NCBI GenBank assembly: GCA_029939995.1 | Contig: JAOZRW010000021.1 | Location: 1 to 37,897 of the forward strand | Length of the DNA: 37,897 nt | Source: Acidimicrobiia bacterium | GTDB taxonomy: Bacteria > Actinomycetota > Acidimicrobiia > Spongiisociales > UBA5794 | Direction: 5' to 3' | Shown: piece after piece, positions 1-9,049 of the stretch | Position numbering within the stretch: position 1 is the first letter of the stretch | Layout of the letters: the number at the start of each line of letters is the position of its first letter | Notes under the pieces: model-generated | Seen by the model: the letters and a program-made list of their open reading frames with translations, nothing else | Told to the model about the DNA's origin: nothing | The model's database searches: none | Position numbers and translations under genes: made by a program

Positions 1-66
1 CAGAAAAGCGGTCTCACATGGAGAAATCCGGAACTCTCCCGAAATTCTCAGCCGGTGGGTCCCCCG

Positions 67-477
67 TCAACTCGACCCCGTCAAGTCGATGAGCCCTCCG
101 TTCGTGGGCATGAATCCGGCTGCGTCGTAGTAGAAGGGACGAAGGTCGTCATCGAAGTCCACATGCAGCCATTCGCATCCCGCCGACCTCGCTTCGTCGC
201 GAGCGACGCGAATGAGATCGACGCCGATCCCGCGACGACGAGAATTCGAGGAAACCATCTCGTCCTGAATCCAGGCGTGTACCAAACCGTCCCATACGAC
301 GTTCACGAACCCGACGAGATCATCCTCGCGTCGGGCTGTCACCCATCCGAGACTGTGCTCGTCGACGAGCGATCGCCAATCATCGTGGAACATCCGATGC
401 CCGAAGGCATCGGCATGCAACGTGTTGACCTCATCATTGTCGAAGGCTCCCCGCCACTCGTACTGTGTCTCGGGCAT
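67..477 (-). CDS. GNAT family N-acetyltransferase
   Basis: 136-aa ORF with GNAT acetyl-CoA loop-like 'SSNSRRRGIGVDLIRVARDEARSAGCEWLHVDF' and C-terminal 'PFYYDAAGFMPTN'. Confidence 0.8.
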   Translation of the reverse strand: MPETQYEWRGAFDNDEVNTLHADAFGHRMFHDDWRSLVDEHSLGWVTARREDDLVGFVNVVWDGLVHAWIQDEMVSSNSRRRGIGVDLIRVARDEARSAGCEWLHVDFDDDLRPFYYDAAGFMPTNGGLIDLTGSS

Positions 478-544
478 ACACGGAGCCTATGAGCGCGAGG
501 CCCCGGATGCCATTGGATGTCGTGACGTCCAACCGACCTCGCTC

Positions 545-1675
545 CTACTCCAGGACGAAGATGTTCCGTTCGGCGCAGATGTCTTTGAGGATCTGAGGCC
601 AGACCGTCACCGACACCTCCCCGAGGTGCGCCTTGCGCAACAGGTACATGTAGGTCCTCGACTGGCCGATGCCGCCGCCGATCGAGAGAGGGATCTCGTC
701 GTTCAAGATCGCCTGGTGGTAGGGCAGTTCGAGGAAGTCGAGTTGGCCGGTCATCTCCAGCTGTTGCCGGAGGGTCTCCTTCGTGACGCGCACGCCCATC
801 GATGTGAGCTCGTGTCGTCGCTTCGTCACGGGGTTCCAGACGAGGATGTCGCCGTTCAGCCCGTGCATCGGCCGTCCGTCCGCCGAGACGGTCTCGGTGA
901 CCCAGTCGTCGTAGTCGGCGGCCCGCATCTCGTGCGGGTAGCCGTCTTCGAGCGTCCAGCCGATCCCGTAGATGAAGACCGCCGGGTGCTCCTGGAGGAT
1001 CGCCGTCTCGCGTTGCTTGCGGGGAAGGTCCGGATATCGAGCGAGCAGATCCTCCGCATGGATGAAGAACAGCTCCTCTGGGATGTCGGGGTAGCGGGGA
1101 TCGTAGAGCTGGGGGAACAGTTCGAGGGCGTGCTGTCCGGCGCCGTGGAGCACCTTCCAGATTCGTTGCACGGTGTCGGTGAGGTAGTCCAGCGTACGGT
1201 CCTCAGCCGTGATGACCTTCTCCCAGTCCCACTGGTCGACGTACGCAGAGTGATCGTGATCCAGGAAGTAGTCCTTGCGGACTGCCTTCATGTCGGTGCA
1301 GATGCCCTCCCCCGGTCGCATGTCGAACTGCGCGAGCGCCACCCTCTTCCACTTCGTTGCAGCCTGAACGACCTGCGCGTCGATCGGATGCTCGTCATGG
1401 TCGTTGCTGATGTGGAACTCGACGGGGCCACGCGAGCCGTCCCGGTCCAGATAGTCGTTGACACCGCTCTCGGAGTCCACGATGAGCGGCACCTGGACCA
1501 TCATGAGACCGAGCTCCCGGCATAGATGCTCCTCGATGTACGCCTTCACGGCGTAGAGGGCCTCCATCGTCTCCCGGTGGCTCAGCGCCGACGAATAGTC
1601 GGTCGGGAGGATCCGAGCGACGTCGTCGTAGTTTCCGATACCCGGCCCGGCGAGATCGGCGGTCTTGTCTCCCAT
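545..1675 (-). CDS. asnA: Aspartate--ammonia ligase (asparagine synthetase A)
   Basis: 376-aa ORF with AsnA motifs 'LGLMMVQVPLIVDSESGVNDYLDRDGSRGPVEFHI', 'KWKRVALAQFDMRPGEGICTDMKAVRKDY', 'LSIGGGIGQSRTYMYLLRKAHLGEVSVTVWP'. Confidence 0.95.
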   Translation of the reverse strand: MGDKTADLAGPGIGNYDDVARILPTDYSSALSHRETMEALYAVKAYIEEHLCRELGLMMVQVPLIVDSESGVNDYLDRDGSRGPVEFHISNDHDEHPIDAQVVQAATKWKRVALAQFDMRPGEGICTDMKAVRKDYFLDHDHSAYVDQWDWEKVITAEDRTLDYLTDTVQRIWKVLHGAGQHALELFPQLYDPRYPDIPEELFFIHAEDLLARYPDLPRKQRETAILQEHPAVFIYGIGWTLEDGYPHEMRAADYDDWVTETVSADGRPMHGLNGDILVWNPVTKRRHELTSMGVRVTKETLRQQLEMTGQLDFLELPYHQAILNDEIPLSIGGGIGQSRTYMYLLRKAHLGEVSVTVWPQILKDICAERNIFVLE

Positions 1676-1773
1676 GGGGCGCGCCTCCTACGGCATCGGT
1701 TCCAATCCTCCCGCACCGTATCGCTGCGCGCAGGCCCGGTGTAGGGGCCGGAGTCTCTACGGGCAAGGACTTT

Positions 1774-1790
1774 CGGCGGTAATACCGCCG
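1774..1790. terminator. Perfect hairpin CGGCGGT-AAT-ACCGCCG between GNAT 3' end and asnA 5' end
   Basis: 7-bp perfect inverted repeat with 3-nt loop; no T-run, so the terminator role is uncertain. Confidence 0.35.
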
Positions 1791-1797
1791 TCGCTCC

Positions 1798-1846
1798 GAA
1801 CCGTGGGCTGAAGACGGCGCATAGGGCGCAGAGAACCCTGGGTTCG
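1798..1846 (+). repeat. Dispersed intergenic repeat, copy A
   Basis: Exact 27-nt core CATAGGGCGCAGAGAACCCTGGGTTCG (1820-1846) is also present at 28386-28412; similarity extends upstream (gaaccgYgggcYgRagacg). Confidence 0.8.
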
Positions 1847-1853
1847 CGATGGG

Positions 1854-2759
1854 CTAGAGGGGCTTGGTGTATTGGTCGAGGAGGTGCCACGGCTTGAAGC
1901 CGACGCTGTGGTAGAGCGCCCTCGAGGCCTCGTTCGCCCCCTCGTTCACGACCGTCGCATACTCCATCCCGGCCGATGCCATCGCACGCAGCGCGTAGCG
2001 GAGCATCGCGGCGCCGAGGCCGCGCCGTCGATGGTCCCGATGCGTGCCGACGGGTTCGAACAGCCCGGTGCGGTTCACCGGGTCGTGCCACGTGACGGTG
2101 AATGCCGCCAGGCTCCCATCCGGTGCTTCGACGACGAACTCTCGTTCCGGCGCGTACCCGGGAGACTCCATCACCGTCCGGTACAACTCGGCCGTCCACG
2201 TGGAACCGAACGATGCTGCATGCACCTCGCCCAGTGCCCCCGCCTCTTCGACGCCGTGGACCGCCCGGATCCTGTACCCGTCCGGAAGTCGCGGCTCCTC
2301 CAGATGCTCGAGACGCATCCGGTTGAGAGCCCACGGCTCCTCCTCGACTCGTGCCCACCCCAGCTCGACCAGCCTGCGTGAACGCTGCCGGTCACACCGG
2401 AACGCTTCGCCCTCGAGACGTTCTTTCTCGATCCCCATGGTTCGCATCAGCCTCACCGTCTCGGCTTCTGCATACCGGAACACACGCGTCTCCAACTCGA
2501 CGGATCGCAGATCGGGACGCACCTGGGCGTCGAAACCGGCATGTCGGGGTGATACGAGGACCCATGCGGCGACGCCGCTCTCGTCCTCCCAGATCGTGAG
2601 AACCTCCGCGGGGTCGAAGAGCTTGTTCCCGTTGAAGAGTCGATGGGCGATGTCTCCGGGATGGAGGAACCCGCACCCGTCCGTTGCTCGATTCGCCTCG
2701 GCGTTGAAGGTCTGGAGCAGGTCGACGTCGGCCTCGCCCTCGTAGCGGCGCCGGATCAC
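1854..2759 (-). CDS. GNAT family N-acetyltransferase (301 aa, probably tandem GNAT domains)
   Basis: C-terminal GNAT motif 'FEPVGTHRDHRRRGLGAAMLRYALRAMASAGMEYATVVNEGANEASRALYHSVGFKP'. Confidence 0.85.
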   Translation of the reverse strand: MIRRRYEGEADVDLLQTFNAEANRATDGCGFLHPGDIAHRLFNGNKLFDPAEVLTIWEDESGVAAWVLVSPRHAGFDAQVRPDLRSVELETRVFRYAEAETVRLMRTMGIEKERLEGEAFRCDRQRSRRLVELGWARVEEEPWALNRMRLEHLEEPRLPDGYRIRAVHGVEEAGALGEVHAASFGSTWTAELYRTVMESPGYAPEREFVVEAPDGSLAAFTVTWHDPVNRTGLFEPVGTHRDHRRRGLGAAMLRYALRAMASAGMEYATVVNEGANEASRALYHSVGFKPWHLLDQYTKPL

Positions 2760-3403
2760 GGTCCGTCCGGTGCTGCAAGATCAACGGCGTCGGTGAGCGT
2801 CGCCGCGACCGGCACACCCGTCTTCTTCAGCTCGGCCGGGTGATGAGAGCCGCCGTCGTAGAGGACGCACCCCGCGCCGAGTTCCCTCGCCGCCGCCGCG
2901 TCGTCGAGTGAGTCGCCGATCAGGACCGCTAACGACGGACCGATCCCGAGCGTCTCGAGGTGAAGACGCAGATGCGCGGCCTTCGTGCCGCCCCCGTCGT
3001 TCCGGTTGCCCTGGACGAGCACCATCCGGTCGTCGAGGCCGCGCCGCACGACGCAGGCCGTGAGATCCTCTTCCCACCACATCGAGAGGATCGACTGGCT
3101 CCACCCCCGGGCATCGACCGCGTCGAGTGCTTCCGCCGCACCGTCGGCCAGCGGGACCCGGTCGAGGGAGTGCGCATATCGCTCGTGGAAGGTCCGATCG
3201 AGCGTCGCCCACTCCTGTTCGGTGATCGAGCGCTCGAGAAGGCTCTCGTAGAACCGATGCACGGGCCTGACGAAGTGATCCCGGTAGTCGTCGGCGTCGA
3301 TGGGGTCCTCACCGATCTCGCGAAGGGCCGCGTTCACACATTCGACGACGATCGGAAGGTCGTCGACGAGCGTGCCGTTCCAGTCCCAAATCACATGCAT
3401 CAC
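2756..3403 (-). CDS. HAD-superfamily hydrolase (phosphoglycolate phosphatase-like)
   Basis: N-terminal 'VIWDWNGTLVDDLPIVVECVNAAL' and 'AVLIGDSLDDAAAARELGAGCVLY'; 4-bp overlap with downstream GNAT gene. Confidence 0.85.
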   Translation of the reverse strand: MMHVIWDWNGTLVDDLPIVVECVNAALREIGEDPIDADDYRDHFVRPVHRFYESLLERSITEQEWATLDRTFHERYAHSLDRVPLADGAAEALDAVDARGWSQSILSMWWEEDLTACVVRRGLDDRMVLVQGNRNDGGGTKAAHLRLHLETLGIGPSLAVLIGDSLDDAAAARELGAGCVLYDGGSHHPAELKKTGVPVAATLTDAVDLAAPDGP

Positions 3404-3426
3404 GTCGTGTCAGGTTAGGTTGCAGC

Positions 3427-4494
3427 GTGATGCGATCGTACGACATGGGAAATGACGCCCTCGACGGGGCCATCGAAGATCTGCTGGACCTGGCCGCGCC
3501 GTCCGACTCCGGCAACCGCGACCTGGTTCGCGAGATGGTGGTCACCTCGCTGAAGATGCTGCGCGACGGCACCGACCGTGGGGATCTGAAGCTCCTCAAC
3601 TCGACGTTGAAGGAGATGCGCTACTCGTTCCTCGTGTTCCGGGGCTACCGCGACGTGCGAAAGGTGACGATGTACGGATCGGCGAGGGTCGAGCCGCACG
3701 ATCCGAACTACGAGATGGCGGCCGAGTTCGCCGGGCGCATGGTCGATCACCACAAGTGCATGGTCGTGACCGGGGCGGGCCCCGGGATCATGGAGGCGGG
3801 GAACCGGGGAGCGGGCAGCGACTACTCGTTCGGCGTGAACATCCGCCTTCCGTTCGAGGACGCAGCGAACCCGTACGTGCACGAGAGCCGGCTCATCAAC
3901 TACAAGTACTTCTTCACGCGCAAGCTCACGTTCGTCAAGGAGTCCGACGCGTTCGTCCTGTTCCCCGGAGGGTTCGGGACGCTCGACGAGTCGTTCGAGC
4001 TCCTCACGCTCATGCAGACGGGCAAGTCCGATCTCCATCCGGTCGTCATGCTCGAGGCACCGGGGACGGGCTACTGGGGGTCGTGGGAGCGCTTCGTCGA
4101 CACGCTCGTCGGCAAGGGGATGATCTCCGCGGACGACCTCAATCTCTTCACCGTCACGAGCGACCTGGACGAGGCGATCGACGAGATCCGGTCCTTCTAC
4201 GCCGTCTACCACTCGCAACGGTACGTGTCCGGAGATCTCGTGTTTCGCCTGACGAAAGAACCGACCGACGCGGAGGTCGCCGACTTGAACGCGAGGTTCT
4301 CGGACATCGTCCGAACCGGGCAGATCGAGAAGACCGGTGCCTCCCCCGCCGAGATCGCCACGGACGACTTCGTCGACCTTCCCCGACTCCGTTTCCGGTT
4401 CGACCGACGCCACTTCGGTCGGCTCCGGTGCATGATCGATCACCTCAACGGGGTCGATCGGTGCGGACCGCGTGAACCGAAGGAACGCGGGTAG
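3427..4494 (+). CDS. LOG family (TIGR00730 / cytokinin riboside phosphoribohydrolase-like) Rossmann protein
   Basis: Motifs 'VTGAGPGIMEAGNRGA' and 'FVLFPGGFGTLDESFELLTLMQTGK' match PGGxGTxxE. Confidence 0.9.
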   Translation: MMRSYDMGNDALDGAIEDLLDLAAPSDSGNRDLVREMVVTSLKMLRDGTDRGDLKLLNSTLKEMRYSFLVFRGYRDVRKVTMYGSARVEPHDPNYEMAAEFAGRMVDHHKCMVVTGAGPGIMEAGNRGAGSDYSFGVNIRLPFEDAANPYVHESRLINYKYFFTRKLTFVKESDAFVLFPGGFGTLDESFELLTLMQTGKSDLHPVVMLEAPGTGYWGSWERFVDTLVGKGMISADDLNLFTVTSDLDEAIDEIRSFYAVYHSQRYVSGDLVFRLTKEPTDAEVADLNARFSDIVRTGQIEKTGASPAEIATDDFVDLPRLRFRFDRRHFGRLRCMIDHLNGVDRCGPREPKERG

Positions 4495-4511
4495 CAGTAG
4501 AATATCCCGCC

Positions 4512-5294
4512 ATGAGGGAGATCCTTTCAGACCTCGTCGCGGAAGAGCAGCAGCTGGACCAGTTCCTGCAGAGTCTGTCCACGCGGCAGTGGAAGAAGAA
4601 GACACAAACCAATGATTGGACGATCCAGGACCAGGTGAGCCATCTGGCGCACATGGAGGGGTTCGCCGCTGAGATCATCGCCGAAGGACGTTCGCGTCTG
4701 GACGCCGAGCAGATCACCGACATCGAGGCCTGGTATGCGAAGGGCCCCGAAGAGGGACGCGGTCAGCGGCATCAGGAAGTGATCGAGTGGTGGCGTCACG
4801 GACGCGCCGACGTGGTCGACGCCCTCTCGCGCATGCTCGCGACCGACCGCATCCCGTGGATCTACGGCGACATCAGTGCGAAGAGCTTCGCCACGATGCG
4901 TCTCATGGAAACGTGGGCGTACGGTCTCGACATCAAACTCGCGATCCTCGGGAGGATCATCCCGCTTCCACCGGACGAGCTGGAAGAGGACGAGGAGGAT
5001 CCGCTCGCCGACACGCCGCGGCTCCGTCACATCGCCTGGCTCGGTCAGAAGAGCCTGCCGTTCGCGTTCGAGCAAGTCGATGAACCCTTCCCCGCTTCCG
5101 GGATCCGGGTCGAGCTGATGGGGCCGAAGTACGCAGCGTGGCGCTTCGGACCGGAAGACACCGATCAGGTGATCCGGGGAATGGCGGGAGACTGGTGCCG
5201 GGTGGTCGTCCGACGCCAGTCGGCCGAGGACACCGGGCTGAAAGCGGTCGGTTCCGCCGCCGAGCGTGCGCTCGAAATCGTTCGGGTCGACTGA
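4512..5294 (+). CDS. TIGR03084-like DinB/mycothiol-dependent maleylpyruvate isomerase family protein
   Basis: Helical DinB-like N-terminus 'DWTIQDQVSHLAHMEGFAAEII', 'LMETWAYGLDIKLAIL', C-terminal 'PDTDQVIRGMAGDWCRVVVRR'-type SCP2-like segment. Confidence 0.75.
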   Translation: MREILSDLVAEEQQLDQFLQSLSTRQWKKKTQTNDWTIQDQVSHLAHMEGFAAEIIAEGRSRLDAEQITDIEAWYAKGPEEGRGQRHQEVIEWWRHGRADVVDALSRMLATDRIPWIYGDISAKSFATMRLMETWAYGLDIKLAILGRIIPLPPDELEEDEEDPLADTPRLRHIAWLGQKSLPFAFEQVDEPFPASGIRVELMGPKYAAWRFGPEDTDQVIRGMAGDWCRVVVRRQSAEDTGLKAVGSAAERALEIVRVD

Positions 5295-5297
5295 CGC

Positions 5298-6065
5298 GTG
5301 GTACTCCCCCGACTGATCGGCATGGTCCACCTCGAGCCCCTTCCGGGTGCGCCCGGATATGGCGGTTCGATGGCTGCAGTCATCGACCGGGCGCGGTCCG
5401 ACGCGCGGTTGCTCGCCGATGCCGGCTTCGAAGGCATCATGGTCGAGAACTTCGGCGACGCCCCGTTCTACGCGGATGACGCCCCCAAGGTCACGATCGC
5501 GGCGATGACGCTCGCGATCGGAGAGGTGTCCACCGTCGGGCTGCCCATCGGGGTCAACGTGCTCCGGAACGACGCTCTCGGAGCCCTGTCGATCGCTGCG
5601 GCGGTCGAGGCCGCGTTCGTCCGGGTCAACGTCCTCTCCGGGATCATGTACACGGATCAGGGTCCGATCATCGGCCGGGCCGCAGAGGTGGCCAGGGCAC
5701 GACGGGAGCTCTCACCCGCGACCGCCATCATGGCCGACGTGTTCGTCAAACACGCCACGCCTCCCGCCGGCCTCTCCCTCGTCGACGCCACGAACGATCT
5801 CGTCGAACGCGCCGGCGCGGACGGTGTCATCGTCTCCGGATCCGGAACCGGTGCCGCGACCGACCTCGGAGATCTCCGCACCGTCGCAGAGCGGTCCCAT
5901 CTCCCCGTTTTCGTCGGCTCCGGAGCCACCGCGGGCACCGTCGCTGAGATCCTGGCGATCGCCGACGGCGCGATCGTCGGCTCCGATACGAAGGTCGACG
6001 GCATCGCCACCAACCCGGTCGATCCAGAGCGCGCCGCCGCCGTCGTTCTCGCTGCGAATCGCTGA
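5298..6065 (+). CDS. BtpA/SgcQ family TIM-barrel protein
   Basis: 'LIGMVHLEPLPGAPGYGGSMAAVIDRARSDARLLADAGFEGIMVENFGDAPF', 'LPIGVNVLRNDALGALSIA', 'PVFVGSGATAGTVAEIL'. Confidence 0.9.
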   Translation: MVLPRLIGMVHLEPLPGAPGYGGSMAAVIDRARSDARLLADAGFEGIMVENFGDAPFYADDAPKVTIAAMTLAIGEVSTVGLPIGVNVLRNDALGALSIAAAVEAAFVRVNVLSGIMYTDQGPIIGRAAEVARARRELSPATAIMADVFVKHATPPAGLSLVDATNDLVERAGADGVIVSGSGTGAATDLGDLRTVAERSHLPVFVGSGATAGTVAEILAIADGAIVGSDTKVDGIATNPVDPERAAAVVLAANR

Positions 6066-6181
6066 AATCGACCGCGAACCACGATGTCGACCCGGTCTCG
6101 CACAACGAAGGTTCTTACCCACCACAGCGTGCGTAAGACGATTTTGTAGTTCTAGCCCACCTCAACCTCGAGTTGAGGGAT

Positions 6182-6210
6182 GATCGCTGAACCCCTGTGG
6201 TTGAGCGATC
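6182..6210. repeat. Intergenic hairpin GATCGCTGAACC-CCTGT-GGTTGAGCGATC
   Basis: 12-bp stem with a single mismatch and 5-nt loop in the 6066-6306 gap. Confidence 0.5.
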
Positions 6211-6306
6211 TCCGCAAGTCTCACGTTGCACATGAGGGATGCTCGGAGCGCCCATCCGGCCCGGGATGCGACCAAATCGCTCTCGCCCGCCTACGCTTCG
6301 GCCCGT

Positions 6307-6696
6307 ATGAACGAACCCGCCACCGTCGATGAGCTCCTCGCCGAGATCGTCGAACTCACCTCCGCGATCGACGCCTCGGTTCCCGACTCGCCCGAGCGCA
6401 AACGGCTCGAACGGCGGCGCGAATCGCTCCGGGACCTCGCCCGCGCAGCGAGCGACAACGCGCGATCGGACGCCGATCTCCGCAACGAACTCGGGACGCT
6501 CCAACGGCGCCTTTCCCAGATCGACGATCGCCCGATCGACAAGGGCTGGACCGAGAAGACGAACTACCGCTGGTTCAACGATCCGGGGGCGTACTCATCG
6601 CAGATCAACCGGAAGATCACGGAGCAGGATGAAGACGAGCGCGCCGCCGTTGTGAAGCGGATCGGGGAGATCGAAGCGGTGCTGTCCGACAGGTGA
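6307..6696 (+). CDS. Conserved-type hypothetical coiled-coil protein
   Basis: 129-aa ORF from ATG 6307; charged helical sequence 'ELLAEIVELTSAIDASVPDSPERKRLERRRESLRDLARA'; flanked by well-supported genes. Confidence 0.6.
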   Translation: MNEPATVDELLAEIVELTSAIDASVPDSPERKRLERRRESLRDLARAASDNARSDADLRNELGTLQRRLSQIDDRPIDKGWTEKTNYRWFNDPGAYSSQINRKITEQDEDERAAVVKRIGEIEAVLSDR

Positions 6697-6737
6697 CCGG
6701 GATGGTAGGTTCGGACGGCCGGCACCCGGCCACTCCC

Positions 6738-7031
6738 CTACCCGGCCGGCTCGGCCAGGTCGTACAGCGCCCGGTAGGGGTAGATGCCGTCGGCGTGGCC
6801 GTCACGGAACGTGAACCGGATGGCGTAGCCGCCGACGAGGACGGCATCGGCGATCTCCGACTGGTTCCCCAGCTGGATGAACTGGGTGACTTTCGCATCG
6901 CGCTCGCGACACTCGGCGCACGGGCAGGCGTCACGAAGTCGCTTCCCGGTGATCGTCCCGGTGCTCCCATCGTTCCATACGATCGTCACCGACCCTGCTT
7001 CGACATCGATGCGTACCGGTTCGTGTCCCAT
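6738..7031 (-). CDS. DUF971 (gamma-butyrobetaine hydroxylase-like N-terminal domain) protein
   Basis: 'VTIVWNDGSTGTITGKRLRDACPCAECRER', 'YAIRFTFRDGHADGIYPYRALYDL'. Confidence 0.85.
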   Translation of the reverse strand: MGHEPVRIDVEAGSVTIVWNDGSTGTITGKRLRDACPCAECRERDAKVTQFIQLGNQSEIADAVLVGGYAIRFTFRDGHADGIYPYRALYDLAEPAG

Positions 7032-7066
7032 TGCGAGAACGCTACCAGGCTGCCTATCTTCGCAAC

Positions 7067-8302
7067 ATGGCGGTTCCGCAGATCCACATCCGACCCGGAC
7101 ACCCGGACTTCCTCGATCTTCCCTGGGACCGTCCGATCTCTGCGTGGACCGACCCGCATCTCGTCGAGATGCCGACCGGAATCCACCGGCATCCGGTGGT
7201 CTTCGTCGCGTACGAGGAAGGGATCTACGCCATCAAGGAGCTCCCCGTTCGTCTCGCGACGCACGAGTTCGAGACGCTGCGGTCCCTGTCCGAGCGCACG
7301 AACAGGTCGGCGAGACCGGCCGGTCTCGTCATACGCCCCTGGAGCGACCCCGGCGAGGAGTGCTCCGGGGCCGTCATCACCCGGTTCGTCGACTACGCAT
7401 TCCCCTACCGGGAGCTCGTGTCCGGAGGGAGCTTCGGGCCCCGGCGCGCGCAGATGCTCGACGCCTTCGCCGGACTCCTCGTCGAGCTCCACCTGGCCGG
7501 GTGCTTCTGGGGCGACTGCTCGCTCTCCAACGTTCTCTACCGGTACGACGCCGGTGCCATCGAAGCGATCATGGTCGATGCCGAGACCTCCCGGCTCCAC
7601 GACGAACTGAGCCGGGGGCAACGCTACGAAGACCTCGACATCATGCAGATCAACCTCGCAGGCGACATGGCCGACATCGCGGCGTCGCAGGGCTACGACC
7701 TCGACGATGCCGATCTCGAGCTCGGTTTCGACATCACCGAACGGTACCGGCTGCTGTGGAAGGAGCTCACGACCGATCTGGTCATCAGACCCGATGAGCG
7801 CTATCGCATCCGCGAGCGGATCCGACGGCTCAACGACCTCGGCTTCGCCGTCGACGACGTCGAGATGACCCCGGAAGGACCATCGCAACGAGTCCGTATC
7901 TCCGTACGCGTCGGCGGCAGGACGTTCCACTCGCAGCGGCTTCGCGAGATAGCGGGGATCGATGCATCGGAGAACCAGGCCCGGCAGATCCTCAGCGATG
8001 TCGCCTACCACGAGGCGAAATACGGCGAACGGGGTGAGAACCGTTCCCTCACCGGCAAAGCCGTGGCAACGATGCGATGGCGCATGACCCGGTTCGAACC
8101 GTTCACGAAACGGATCTCGCAGCTTCGCCCCGACGACGACCCCGTGCAGGGCTACTGCGACTTCCTCAATTTCCGGTACAACCTCGCGACGGCACGCGGG
8201 CAAGACGTCGACAGCGAACTCGCATTCGAAGAGTGGATCGAGGCCGGCATGCCCGGCTTCGATCCGGAGCTCACATCCCGGGAACCGGAGACGCTCCGGT
8301 AG
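7067..8302 (+). CDS. DUF4032 domain protein, lipopolysaccharide kinase-like fold
   Basis: Kinase-like catalytic loop 'GCFWGDCSLSNVLYRYDAGAIEAIMVDAETS' and β3-like Lys 'GIYAIKELP'; C-terminal 'TRFEPFTKRISQLRPDDDPVQGYCDFLNFRY'. ATG at 7067 chosen over upstream 7031. Confidence 0.8.
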   Translation: MAVPQIHIRPGHPDFLDLPWDRPISAWTDPHLVEMPTGIHRHPVVFVAYEEGIYAIKELPVRLATHEFETLRSLSERTNRSARPAGLVIRPWSDPGEECSGAVITRFVDYAFPYRELVSGGSFGPRRAQMLDAFAGLLVELHLAGCFWGDCSLSNVLYRYDAGAIEAIMVDAETSRLHDELSRGQRYEDLDIMQINLAGDMADIAASQGYDLDDADLELGFDITERYRLLWKELTTDLVIRPDERYRIRERIRRLNDLGFAVDDVEMTPEGPSQRVRISVRVGGRTFHSQRLREIAGIDASENQARQILSDVAYHEAKYGERGENRSLTGKAVATMRWRMTRFEPFTKRISQLRPDDDPVQGYCDFLNFRYNLATARGQDVDSELAFEEWIEAGMPGFDPELTSREPETLR

Positions 8303-9038
8303 CGCCCCCATCGACGGGCAGCGTCACCCCGGTGATCCACGACGCCGCGCTCGAAGCCAGGAACGCCACCGCGGCAGCGACGTCCTCCGGCTCACCGATC
8401 CGTTTCAGCGGATGAAGCGACGCCGTGTGGTCCTCGATACCGTTCCACAGCATCGAGGACAAGCGAGTTCGCACCACGGACGGTGCGACGGCGTTCACCC
8501 GGACCTTCGGGGCGAACTCGTAGGCCAGTTGCCGGGTCATGTGGATCAGCGCCGCTTTCGACACGTTGTATGCGCCGAGCGCCGTGCCGGGTTGGATCCC
8601 GCCGACCGATGCGACGTTGATGATGACACCGCCGGACTGCTTCATCGCACGATGCCACACTTCGCGGGACCAGATCAGCGGCCCTCGCTGGTTCACGGAC
8701 CAGGTCTTGTCGATCGCACCAAGGTCGACGTCCGCGATCGGACCGGCGGATGGATTCGTTCCTGCGTTGTTCACCAGGACGTCGCACGCCCCGAAGCGAT
8801 CGATCACGGCGGACACGGCCGCCGCAGCTGCGTCGGGATCGTCCGCTCTGGCCTCGAAGGTGAGCAGCCGGTCCGGATTCCCGAGTCGCCCGGCCGCTTC
8901 GGCCAGGTTCTCGGCGCGGCGGGAGGTGATCGCGACGCCGCGCGCCCCCGACGCGAGGAACTCGGCGGCGATCGCCTCTCCGATTCCCCGACTCCCACCG
9001 GTCACGAGCATCACCTGATCATCGAATCGAATCTCCAT
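8271..9038 (-). CDS. SDR family oxidoreductase
   Basis: 'VMLVTGGSRGIGEAIAAEF', 'LVNNAGTNPSAG', 'YNVSKAALIHMTRQLAYEFAPKVRVNAVAPSVVRT'; start ATG 9038. Convergent 3' overlap with the DUF4032 gene. Confidence 0.9.
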   Translation of the reverse strand: MEIRFDDQVMLVTGGSRGIGEAIAAEFLASGARGVAITSRRAENLAEAAGRLGNPDRLLTFEARADDPDAAAAAVSAVIDRFGACDVLVNNAGTNPSAGPIADVDLGAIDKTWSVNQRGPLIWSREVWHRAMKQSGGVIINVASVGGIQPGTALGAYNVSKAALIHMTRQLAYEFAPKVRVNAVAPSVVRTRLSSMLWNGIEDHTASLHPLKRIGEPEDVAAAVAFLASSAASWITGVTLPVDGGATGASPVPGM

Positions 9039-9049
9039 GGGCCCTCCGT

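Noticed and set aside
422-1525. 367-aa plus-strand ORF
   Set aside because: Antisense to asnA, whose motifs are unambiguous.
3415-4605. 396-aa minus-strand ORF
   Set aside because: Antisense to the LOG-family gene.
6986-8311. 441-aa minus-strand ORF
   Set aside because: Antisense shadow of the DUF4032 gene, typical of high-GC DNA.
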